Of a DNA stretch of 23,866 nt, positions 10,105-20,600 are shown one piece after another. The position numbers and the translations under genes were made by a program. The notes under the pieces are model-generated. The model did not search any database, had not been told where the DNA came from, and saw only the letters and a list, made by a program, of their open reading frames with translations. Each line of letters starts with the position of its first letter. Within the stretch, counting starts at the first letter, position 1. The DNA comes from Prototheca cutis (lineage: Eukaryota; Chlorophyta; Trebouxiophyceae; Chlorellales; Chlorellaceae): contig BCIH01000002.1 in assembly GCA_002897115.2 (NCBI GenBank), positions 1,228,911 through 1,252,776 on the forward strand, in the 5' to 3' direction.

Positions 10105-10806
10105 CTACTTGCAAAACTGCAGTGCCAGGGAAGAGAAGCATCTATTACACATGGATATCCCTGGACAAGGGAATCGTACCGCCATCATGCCTCGTGGGCA
10201 AGCAGTCCCCAGACAGGCAGACCCCGTCACCTTGTCTGCTTTCATGGCAGACCGCATGTCCAGCCGCTCCTCCGCAGTCTTGCCCTTAACCTTGTGACTG
10301 TAACCTGTGCGACAGACGACGACGCTTCGTCAATGAATGGTCCGCGTGTTTTCCGATCGCCACACGTCCACCCCATCCACGCTGCTCACCATGCAGGATC
10401 TCTGGCGCAGCACGAAAGCCGGATCCCCAGGGTGTGTTCTTCGCCTTTCCCTGCCGGGCCTTCTCCATCTCCAGTGCAAACTCCTGCTCATAGGTGTTGT
10501 TGTTCTGCACAGAGATCCCCTGAGCCTTCCCTGCACACAGATCGAGTGGTAAGCAACCACTCCGCCGAGTATAGGGCCATGTGTGCACTCGTGCATGCAT
10601 TGCTCATATGGCCGTCAGCCCAACACCAGCCAGTCCACCCGCATGGGCACAGGGGACTCACTCTGTTCCTCGCGGGCAGCCTTTTCCTCCTCGGTCAGGG
10701 TAGAATCGTCATCATGTGACTTCTTTTTCTTTTTCTTCTTCTTCTCGACGCCCGCAGCCGTGACCTGGAGCCCACCTTTCAACACCAGCTTGCCACCGAC
10801 GGGCAT
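10105..10806 (-). CDS. Small lysine-rich nuclear-type protein, FAM32A/DUF1754-like N-terminus (4 exons)
   Basis: Exons on the minus strand: 10806-10662, 10530-10390, 10304-10231, 10116-10105; phases 1, 1, 0; 123 residues. The N-terminus VGGKLVLKGG followed by eight Lys in a row and then SHDDDSTLTEEEKAARE resembles FAM32A/DUF1754 proteins (GGKLKLKG..KKKKK...LSEEEKA). The second half, TYEQEFALEMEKARQGKAK then TPWGSGFRAAPEILHGY and TAEERLDMRSAMKADKFCK, reads as a conserved basic module; I do not recall FAM32A of animals having it. A nuclear, RNA- or splicing-related role is inference from FAM32A. The last exon is just 12 nt, encoding Phe-Cys-Lys and the stop, but its CTGCAG acceptor and the sensible C-terminus support it. 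A 5' UTR intron may end just before the ATG. Confidence 0.7.
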
Positions 10807-11233
10807 TCCGATACCTGAAACGCACTCGCTGAGTTCAGAGTTATCTCATGAGCAACTGCGCTGGCAATGATGATTGAGCATTGCAAAATTATGTCGATAT
10901 TCAGTTTGTGAGCGCGAAGAGTATGGGACGATATCCACTCCGTTGGCCGGTGTGGTTGAGAAAAAGCGATCAAGGCAGATCCGCAGAAAACGGAGGCTGA
11001 TCTCCTGCACAGAGCCGTCACCCCCCTGTGCAGATGCCAATCAGTACATGACGTATCCATGTNCATTTATGCAAGGACAACCCCCGAATTTTCCAGGCTG
11101 GTTGCGTGGCCATCTTCCTGTGCCAGCCAGCAGGATCATCTCTGACCCTCAGCCCTGCCAGATGGCCCAACTGGGACTGCTCAGGTGACCCACCGGGGGA
11201 AGTTTGGTCAAATTGCAAGCGGTTCACGTGGTC
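10807..11233. other. Intergenic region between two minus-strand genes
   Basis: About 430 bp holding the 3' flank of the UBA/SIM protein gene and the promoter and 5' UTR of the FAM32A-like gene. One N lies at 11063. No conserved reading frame is visible. Confidence 0.4.
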
Positions 11234-12410
11234 CTACTGCGTCAGATCTATCACCTCAACGTCCATGCATGTGTCGGCAAAAATTTCAGGGACTGAGACA
11301 TGGGCTTCGTCAACGGGCATCGCGTAGACTGCCGCCTTCACCTCCCCGTCGACCTCCAAGACCCCGGCCAGGAATGCCGCCCATGCTTCATGGGTGGGAG
11401 TGGCGTCTGGGTCACCGAGGAGCACGCAGAGCCGCTCTGCAGCCCTGTCATAATAGGCCCCAGCGGCAGCATACCACCGCCGGCACCGGCACTCCATATG
11501 GAGGTAGGATGTCAGCTCCGGGGGCCAGCCCAGCTCCTCGACCAACTGGGCTGCGCCAGGTCTCCGGTCTGGTGCGAGCCGGGCCATAAGGGCAGACCCC
11601 TCGAACCTCTGGAGTATGAGATACGGGCGAACGACTTGTCATGAATGGACTGCCAGTTCTATCCATGCGACCGGACACTTGCCATTGCCCACTGGGGAAT
11701 AATTTTTTTCCCAAACAGACCTCGAGGAGCTGCTCCATGGCCATCGCCTCCAGAGGTACTGTGGCTTCCACCTTTTTTTGGCTTTCCAGCAGTGACTCCT
11801 CCATCCCAGCAGCAAGTTTTGCAGATTCATCTGTTGTTGGGGAGCCAGCGAGGGCAAGGTTTGGATCATTCGCCTGCTGTTCCGCACACAAATGGCACCA
11901 GGTCCCGCTGCCAAAGAGCAAGCCAGTCACCCCCCCCCCCCCCTTCATGCTCTTGGTCTATGGCCAACCACACCAGCGCCTCCTCGGCCCAGCCCGAAGG
12001 CCGGCCTCCGCTCTGGCGAAACTGCTCCTCTGTGGACTCCAGCGCCGTTTGCGCCCTGCGTTGCCATTGACAGCAGGTGGCCACGTCCGCATGCACGGAC
12101 AACGGTGTCCGGGATGGAACGAATCGACACAGACATTAAGCAGCTCAATTAAGCAGTCAAGAATGCATACATACCTCTGATTATCTATTCCTGCATCCAA
12201 GAGGAGTTGCAGGGCAGCTTCCTGGGCCGAGATGGGCTGTGCATGCAGCACCTGGCTGTCCCTAACTTCACCATGCTCGGGTGGAGGTCCTGTGCCTTCC
12301 ACACTGCCTCTGGAATACTCGGAGCCTGTCCTCGAAGTTTCCTCGTACTCGTCGTCAGATCGATAACGCTGTGGGGATTCTGTCGAGGAGCGGTGCTCAA
12401 ACTCGTCCAT
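11234..12410 (-). CDS. Unrecognised protein with UBA-like segment and C-terminal SIM-like motif
   Basis: I do not recognise the whole protein. Exons supported by splice sites on the minus strand are 12410-12175 (GTATGT donor, phase 2), 12055 to about 11931, about 11873-11721 (GTCTGT donor) and 11608-11234 (stop). The first exon encodes a Ser/Glu/Arg-rich stretch (MDEFEHRSSTESPQRYRSDD). Across its junction with the second, ALQLLLDAGIDNQRAQTALE then WAEEALVWLA has the three-helix pattern of a UBA domain (a ubiquitin-binding fold). The last exon is helical and ends in DVEVIDLTQ, which matches the SUMO-interaction motif known from PIAS proteins. Between exons 2 and 3 there is a run of 14 C on the + strand (11930-11943). 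As written, exon 2 is not in phase with exon 3, and one base fewer in the run would make one continuous frame. The ATG at 12410 could be internal if more exons lie upstream. Confidence 0.6.
11930..11943. repeat. C14 homopolymer deciding a reading frame
   Basis: Fourteen C on the + strand, giving a Gly stretch on the minus strand. With 14 bases the frame runs into a stop; with 13 it continues directly into the next conserved coding block. Homopolymer miscount is the simplest explanation. Confidence 0.8.
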
Positions 12411-13118
12411 CGCGTTCCAGTCCACCCCGGCCCACGTCCGGATGCCTTGTGCACATCATGTCGTATTGCTTCTCGTGCAGTTCATCCCTTTTGTTGCGAC
12501 GATCTGAAGCGCAAAATGGGACGATGAACAATTGATTAACGACGATAAAACAGCATCACAGTGACCGCAGGGCGACAACGCATCGTGCCTGCCGGAGTGA
12601 CCGGGCTGCACGGCGATCCGAGCACCAGCTGCAGGAGGACCGCCCAGGGGGGTGTCGTGTGCGATCGACGGCGAATCAGTGCAAGTGACATTTCTTTGCA
12701 CCTGCGCCAGTTTCAAACTCGACGGGTTTTATTAAATAAAACATGTGAATTTTTGGCGCAAAAATAGTCGGCGTAGTGGACCAAATACTGTCGGTCGTCT
12801 TGGGGACGGTTCAAACATGCCGTCCTGGGACTGCTGCTTTTGTGGTTCGAGAGTGATAGCAGATGGCGATCACGAAACTATAAAGAAGGTGCATTGGATC
12901 NGATGTTCCAAAGGACATGGGTTAAGGAGGGAGTGCAGCGTTTCCACCGGTGCACCGTGTGAGAGACGGCCCATCCCTTGCACAACTCGGCGCAGCTCCC
13001 CAAAACCAAGGATGGTGTCCAAGACGACGACCCCCTCGGCATCTCGCTGGAGAATCAATCGGTGCACGGCACTATCCTTGCCGTGCATTCCTCACGAAGG
13101 CAGTCAGAGGCTGCCAGC
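12411..13118. other. Region between divergent UBA/SIM and TOG-like genes
   Basis: About 700 bp. It should hold the promoters and first, unresolved exons of both neighbours. The frame of the TOG-like gene is open back to 12963 without an ATG before 13119. A short frame at about 12817-12950 with several Cys is visible but not convincing. N at 12901. Confidence 0.4.
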
Positions 13119-14353
13119 ATGACTCATGGGGGTATGACAGCAAGGAGCCAGGTGCCGACCCCTCGCAACCCGCCATCTGTGCCTGGGACAGCTCGCAGCG
13201 CACGCCTGCCCACTGCTGGGAACGAGCTCATCCCTTTGCAAGGTACCGCCCGCGGCACCGCTGGCATGCAGGGTGTACCAGCACACCCCAGGACCATGCC
13301 CTTTGCGAACCCAGCCTGTCCGGCCGCTGCCTGGGTCGCGTCCGCGCGCCTGGCGCCTGCCAGTGCCCGCCCGGCNGTAGTACCTGCGGCCCCGCCGCGG
13401 AAATGCGCCAGGCCACCAGATGCCAGCAGGCTCAACCCGCTCCCAGACCCGGAGCAAGGGATGGCACAGGCGGAAGCCCTGCTCCGAGCGGGGACGCTAG
13501 AGGGCTTGCTGGCTGCCATTCACCTGCTCAGGCGGATGATACAGTTCCACCCGGCCGTCGTCCGCGAGTGCTTGTACGTCGGGAGCTGAAATGAGGTGCC
13601 TGACTTGGTCGATTGATTGGACAGANCGTGTGGTTGCTCGAGTCACAGTGGCGGTTACAAAAAGCACCGTCACTGATGCAAGAACCCTCGTTCCCGTGGC
13701 ATCGTTGGTGCCACAACACCCACGCACCACCCTTCACCTTCCTGGCCCAAACTGCAGGGCAGACATGGTCCGGCTGATGCAGCGGTGCCTGGGTCACGAG
13801 TTGCCTGAGGTGGTCCTTTCGGCGCTTCAGGCCTTGCAGGACATGATTGCAAGCTATGGCAACGCCATGCTGGCCTTTGAGAAGCCCGGTGCTGGCGGCG
13901 ACGGAGAGCGCAGACCAGGCTCCCGCACCGAATCGCTGTTGATGGACATTGTGCGGCAGACGAGGCACGATACCCCATCGGTGGCCAAGGCCGCCGATGC
14001 TGCTGCCAGGTGCGTGGTGGTGTGGCTTCCCCTGGATGGACAGGTTCATGAGAAACGTGCAATGGTGCCCACCCCCTGGACTTGTACTCGTGTTGCCGAG
14101 TGCTTGCCTTGATGTGGATGCGAAACCTTGATTCTCAGGCCCAAACCACCCCATCTCCCATGAATGCGCTTGTCCCAGACGACCAAAAACCTCCTCTGAC
14201 ACACCTGCACATTCAAACAAACGCAGGCTGCATGCGCAGCGGCTGGACCAGACCCAAGTCGTGCGGCTGCTGGAGCAGTTGCGTCCCGTCGCCGGGTCGC
14301 TCCGTGGATGCCTGTCTGACCTGCTCATCATCGCCACGTACAGACTGTCCTGA
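13119..14353 (+). CDS. TOG/CLASP-N-like helical-repeat protein (5' end uncertain)
   Basis: Exons: up to 13573 (donor GTACGT, phase 2), 13758-14009 (donor GTGCGT, phase 2), 14227-14353 with TGA. The joins read through cleanly as VVREC-L-ADMVRLMQRCL and AADAAAR-RLHAQRL. The first part is low-complexity Pro/Ala/Arg-rich. From about 13455 the protein is a run of paired helices: LEGLLAAIHLLRRMIQFHP, PEVVLSALQALQDMIASYG, ESLLMDIVRQTRHDTPSVAK and QVVRLLEQLRPVAGSL. The pattern of one helix pair with a Leu-rich face, then a pair ending in 'ESLL..I......D.P.V...A..AL' recalls TOG domains of CLASP/TOGARAM proteins, which bind tubulin. A generic HEAT/ARM protein is the alternative. The ATG at 13119 is the first in frame, but the frame is open upstream and earlier exons are likely. 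Base 13376 is N. Confidence 0.6.
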
Positions 14354-14638
14354 TCGCACGCGATGCACCACCTCTCCTTGTTCATGTTCACACACAGTAG
14401 AAAAAAAGCCAGGCTGTTCTTCGCGCGAACAAGTCGCCATCAAGGGTTAGATTGCGGATGTGGAAGGGGGGAGTTGTGGACAGGCCAGGTTCCACTCAGC
14501 AACGGAGAGACTGCAGCAGCACATCGACACACCCCGTCCAGAGGGGGTTGGGGACAGACACCCGCCACTTGAACCCCACTGCCCCCACTCGACATAAACC
14601 GCCTGCAACTCCAACTGCACAGGACGGGGGCATGGAGA
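14354..14638. other. 3' flanks of convergent TOG-like and RAPTOR genes
   Basis: About 285 bp between the two stop codons. No gene is seen. Confidence 0.4.
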
Positions 14639-17600
14639 CTAGATGATCCGGGGCGNGGACAGGACGGCCGTCCTGGGACTGCCTGGCAGGCTGCCTGACG
14701 GTGGCGCCGGCGGCAACGGCGGCGGTGGTGTCGCTGATCCCGTAGCCGTCGTCGAGCCCCCGCCACCCGCGGCGACGCGGTAGACAGCAGCCACGCGGTC
14801 CATCCCGCCCGAAGCCAGGTGCAGGTCGTATGGCGCCCAGGCCAGGCACGTGATCGGACCCGGCCTGTGCGACAGGAACGACGTGTGTGCCCGGATCACG
14901 CCCAGCGGCTCGCCGTCGGGTGACCACACTTTGACCACCTGCTTGGTTTTATTCAANNGGGGAGTCGGTTAGGGGTTGGTTGCGGGTTCTTGCCTCCTGT
15001 CAAAGCAGCACAGGGCTGCTCCTTGTTTTCCTTCAATTCCATGACCTACCTGTCCCGAGGTGGCGGTGGCGATGAGGGGCGCGTGGGCGTGCATGGCGAT
15101 GGCCGTCATGGCCGGCTTGGAGTGCGCCTCCACCACCTTCCAGACGTTCGCGCTCAGACCCTGCGCCGCGGCCGGCGCTGGGGGTCTGGACGCGCCACCG
15201 ACGGCACCGCTGGTCCCGCCACGGACATCGGCAAACGCTAAAACACCAGAGGGGTACCCCAGGACCAGGGTGTGCTCCCGGTCACCCGGTCCCACCACCA
15301 TGCCCGTCAGGCGCGAGCGCAGGTGGCTCAGACTCAGCGCCGGCCCTGCCCGCGAATCGGCCCGCAAGTCAAACACGCGGACTGTGCCGGCTGAATCGGC
15401 GGCGTAAAGGACGTGAGGCAGCGCGGCACTCGTGGGGGCCCCCGCGCCCACCGCTCCGACGTGCGCGTTGGACAGCGCCAGGTGCTCCAGCACGGGCGAG
15501 GGGGCGAACGGCGACAGCGCCATCGTGCCACCGCCAGATCCACCAGTGGTACTGTCGACGACATCCCCGAAATCGCCCGCGTCGACGTGCACGACCGCGG
15601 CGCAGGCTTCCGCAACCACGTCCCAGACGTGCATGGCACGCCGTGTGGCCCCGCCCGCTGCGCACAGCGTGGCCGTCGAACTGGCCCACGCGTAGACCGC
15701 GGGGGGGGCGGCAGCCCCCGCGGCCGGCAGCGCCACGGCCTGCCAGGCCGAGGCCAGCTGCTGGGCCCCCGGGGTCGCGGCGTCACGCCATACGCGCACC
15801 GCCCCATCCGCGCTGCACGACAGCAGCAGGTCCACCGTCGACGTGCACGCCTGGTACAGCGCGGAGATCGCGGCGCGACCAATAGCGGTCGACTCGGGCG
15901 GCGCCGCCGCCGACGCACGCAGCACGACCGGCGGCGGCAGCTGTTGGGCGGGTGTCGCCGCTGTCCCCGCTGCACCTTGGGCCTGGGCTTGCGAGCGCGG
16001 CGAGGCCCCGCCAATTCCAGCAGCAATGCCACTACCACCGCCAACAAACTCGGAGGAAGCGCTGCGGGCACCTACCGCAACCCCCCCAAGCACCTGGGAG
16101 CTGTGCCACGCGTTGATGAGTGTCCCCGTGACGTAGCTGTGCACACGGAGCCCTCCCCGGGCGTCGGCCGTCGTGAGCAGCGGCCGCGCTGTGCCCAGGG
16201 CCAGCGCCGTCACGCGGTCGGCGCCTGTGTCAACGGTGTGCACGCCCTCCTGCAGCGCGGCGCGGCCGGGCCCCGTGACGGGCAGCGCGGCGCAGAGCGC
16301 CAGGCCCTCCTCCCTCGCGGCGCGGGCCGCCGCAGCCGCCACGCCGTCCGCCGGGTACAGCCACCCGGCCCACGAGGGCCCCGGCTCCTCCAGCGCCTTG
16401 GGCACCAGCAGTGGCCACGTAAATGCGCGGCAAGCCGCGGCATACGCGGGCGAAGGCCAGGGCGACGATGGGTCGGCCGCCGCAGCCGCCGCCTCGGACG
16501 ACAGGCCCGGCAGAGGGCTCGCCGCGGGTGTGCGCAGCGACGCACCAGCGCCGCCGGCTGCCACGGCCGCAGCAGTCTGCGCCGCGGCCTCCAGTGACAC
16601 CGCGCTCGAAGGCCGCGAGCGCATGCTCTGCAGGCCCGTGTCCTGACCCTGTGTTGCCGGGGCGCCGCCATCGGGAGCGGTGGCAACTGCCGCGGTCGTG
16701 GCCGAGGTGCCGCGCCGGGTCGAGCCGTGCACGCTCGAGCCATGCACCGTCTCGCCCGCTGCCTCCCGCACCTGTGGCGCGAGCTTTTTGTTCTTTGTTT
16801 ATGCATGTGTATGTCGATTGCCCCGACGCCACTGGCAGGTATCACGCCCATGGGGCCGCCCCCACGCACACACACTCAACCCTCCCCCCCAGAATACAAA
16901 ACACGAAAGAGGCACCCACCGGCCGGAGGAAGAATCTTGGCCGGAAAACGGACGCGCCGCTGCTGCCAAGGGATCGAACCAAGGATTCGGGTGTGGCGGC
17001 AGCGGGGCTCCCGGGGACCGACCCGGGCATGCTGCCCGGGGCGGCGCGACTTCCGCCCAGCTTCCACACGCGCGCCTGCCAGGATTTTGGCAGCAGTGTG
17101 GTGCTGGCGCGCTCCAGCGACCCCGCGGCGCTGATGGACTCGGGCCCCGAACCGTCGGCTGTCAGGGTCGGGGCCAGGGCCGAGGTGCTCCGAGACGCCG
17201 ACACCTGGCGCGCGGGCCGCGGGCCAGGCAAGCTGCCTAACCGGGCCGTCCCAGCCTCGGCAAGTGCACTGCCGCCTGCACCGGCAGGAGCCCCGCTCCC
17301 ACGCGGCGCGCCGGGGGACGCGACCTCAGCGGTAATGGGCGGCACGACGACGACCAGTTCGACGCCAAGCCGGCGGAGCACGGCGTCGGCCGTGGCAGCC
17401 ACGCCCGGAGCCGGGTCGGTGGCCAACTCGCACAGCGCGTCGAGCACGGCTGAGTACAGTCCGCCACCGACGCGTGCAGCGTCGGGGCTCGCAAACCCGG
17501 CGCGATCGAGGAACTCGGCGCCGCCGTCGACCAGCCAGGCCGGTGACAGCGGGAAAGCGGGCTCGTACGACCCCCCGCCCCGTGCCCGCACGCCGGGTGA

Positions 17601-20600
17601 GTCGAGCTGCTCGACGTGCAGGCCAGAGCGGGGGCCGGCCGTCGTCGGTGACGGCGGCACGCCGGTCGAGGGCGTGACAGGCTGCCGGTGCTGTAGTGCC
17701 GACACGCTGTCCGTCGCTTGGCCGGCACCGACAGTGCCGCTGCCCCCGACAGGCCGGTCGCCGCTGCCGCGTGGCGTCGCCGGTGACGACGACGGCGGCG
17801 GTGACGACCCGCCGGTGCTGCCAGCGCTGGCGCTCGTTGCAGCGGCATCCACGCCGGCGGTGCCCGGCTCGGCGGTGCCAGTGGTCGTCGCCCCCGCGTC
17901 AGCGCCGTCAGCCCCACGAGCCGACGACAGCTGACGCAGACGCTCCCCCGAGACAAGCTTGTCAGCGGCCTGCACGGCGCCGTGGGCCGGGACGGAGCCC
18001 GATGCTGCGGGCGCGAGGCCTGCGCCCAGGCTGCCTCTGGCACCAGCGGTGCCCACGCCGCGTGGCGCGGCAGGGGCCGAGGCCGCGCCACNGCGCGGCG
18101 CGCCGCCGCGTGCGGGGATGGCTGCGGTTTGACCCCGGCGAAACGAGTCCACCGCTGCCTGGAACAGGAGGCCGTGCCCCGCGGCCAGACGCCCCAGCGC
18201 GCACGCCGCCTCGGCGCGCACCACGGGGCTGCCGTCGTACACCGCCGCCAGCAGGTTGCAGGCCAGCTCACGCTCGTGGGCAAGCCGGTCGGGGGCCTCG
18301 GACGGCGTGGCCCCGCCGGGCGATGGGGCCGCAGACCCGGGGCCCCGGCCGTCCACCGTCGGCGGTGGGGCAGTCAATCCCGTAGCACTCGTCCCGCTCT
18401 CCCCATCCAGATCTGCCGACGAGTCCGTCTGTGAGATGTTGGGGTATGAAACTGTTTGTTGTTGCAGTCGTTGGATTTTGAAACGTGGGCATGCGTTTCA
18501 GTTTGGGTTTTGCCTCAGGCGTCCCCCCCCCCCAACCAACAAACCTGGATGAGGGCGCCCAAGGCAAACACGGCTGCGGCACGGACTTCGGGGTCGTGGC
18601 AGTGCAGCAGCCTGGCCAGGACCTCGTGAGCACTGGCAGCCAGCGCGGCTGCGCACAGCGCTGGCGCCGCCTCGACGGCCTTGCCCAACGCCAGGGCCAG
18701 CCACTGCACGAGCAGCGCGTGCGCGCGGCGGTTGCCGTCGGTGCGGCGCGCGGCACAGGCCGCCAGCGCCCCCGGCAGCTGGTCCAGGATCACGGCAAGC
18801 AGGCCCGCCTGCGCGCACATCAGCGCGCCACGGGGCTGCGCGTCGCACACCGCCGCCAGCACGAATGCCGCCTGCGCACGCGACTCCACCGATGCCACGT
18901 ACGGACCGCTCGGCGGTTGAGCTGCAGCGCCGGCGGCCGGTGCCTGGGCCGCAGATGCCTGGCCACCACTGCCACCCGTGCCAGCAGCAGCAGCCCCCGC
19001 ACCATCCCCACCACCCCCCCCGCCGCTTCCGCGGGCATCCAGCTGCTTTATAAAGTACAGGTGCCCGTTGTCCTTGAGGAGGTCGGCCTGGACCTGGGGT
19101 GTCGCATACCAGGCAACAATCTTGGCCCAGATGAACACCAGCGTCGCACGCAGGTCGGGCGCCGTTGTCTGGAGCAGCTTGAGCACATACGGAAAAATGC
19201 CCACTGCAGTGCCGATTGATCGACTGATTGAGAGGCATTTCTCTGCTAGACGACACGCGTGGCCTGGGTGGGCCCCCCCTCTCAAGTAAACAACTTCACA
19301 ACAGCACTCACCAGATAAAGCCAGGTCGACGGCCCAGCAGCCCATGTCCAGGAACCGCCCCAGCAGGACCAGCGCGCGGAGACGGTGCACCTGGGACAGG
19401 AGGACCTGGAGCACGATGGGCAGCTGCTCGGGCGGGGGCCTGTCGGGCGCGGCATGCTCGAGCCACAGCTCGAATGCCGTCAACTGTTCGGCGAAAAACG
19501 GAGAGGGTCGGTACTCGGCTGCGCTACCCCCGGCCAGGAGCCCCGGGAGCTGGAGCAGGCAGGCCTCCGCGGCCGCGTCCCAGGCCAGCCACGCGCGGTG
19601 CTGGTGCGTGGGCGGCAGGCGTGGGTGGCTGATGGGCGTGCACCCCAGCGACCGCATCACGCGGTCGGCCAGCAGGAAATTGCGGAACAGGCTTGCGACG
19701 AGCAGGTCTTGCCTGAACAGGCGCTGGAACAGGGCGCGGGGCAGCACGTTCCACGCGATCGTGTCGGTGATGGCCGTGAAAATCCAGTTGAGTTCGCCCA
19801 GCGGCGTCTTGCGGTCCGTTTGCTTGCCCGGGACGCGGTCGGCCAGCGAAGCACGCAGGTCGTCCTCGGGCAGCAGGTCGCGCCACCGCGTGCCGTTGCG
19901 CACCCAAAACCATTTCAGCGCGACCTTGATCGGCGTGGTTAGGCAGGCCGTGAACAGGTCCGCGGGCAGCTCGGGCGACTGCGGCAACGACTCGGACTCA
20001 CTGCATGCGCACAGCAGAATGCACTGCCGCATCGGGTCGGGTAATGGACGGCTGGGGGCCTGTTGAGATGAGGGCCCACCTCCAGCCCCACCAACTCCAC
20101 TGCCCACCCCGCCACCGGCCTGGCACGCCGCGGCGCCGCCCGGGCCCCCGCCGTTGGCAGCAGCACTGGAGCTGACGCTGCCAGCCGCGTCGGACAGCTG
20201 TCCCGTGGACGGCAGCCCGGCGAGCCCCCCCCCACCAGGTGCCTGGCCAGTCGCATAGGCGGCTTCGGCCTCAGCCGCGCGCTGCGCCATGAACTGCTTG
20301 AAGCTGGTCAGAACCTGGCCCGCGTTGTTGCAGTCAAACACGTAGATGGCGGGCGTGCCCACCCAGGCCTGCAGATCGTACAGTGACAGCGGGATGTACT
20401 GCGTGTACGACTTGTTAAACACCCAGATCTCGCCGTTCGCCGTGGGCCGAGGGACGCCGTGCCCGTTGTAGTGGAATAGCACCCGCTCGTTCTGCATGTG
20501 GGTGAATTATTTTGGTCCCTTCTTGTTGCCCTTGTTCTTGTTCTTAGGAGGGGGCTCACTGCAGCCATGATTGTTGCAACCATATTCGTAAAACGACGAC

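Noticed and set aside
12745..13122. Short plus-strand frame with several cysteines (CCFCGS)
   Set aside because: It looked like a possible zinc finger, but the Cys spacing is irregular, the frame is not joined to neighbours by a good splice site, and an N interrupts it.
15413..17934. Long plus-strand Arg-rich frames opposite RAPTOR exons 6 and 7
   Set aside because: High GC removes stop codons from all frames. The minus strand carries the RAPTOR WD40 and HEAT motifs, and the plus frames are arginine-rich noise.
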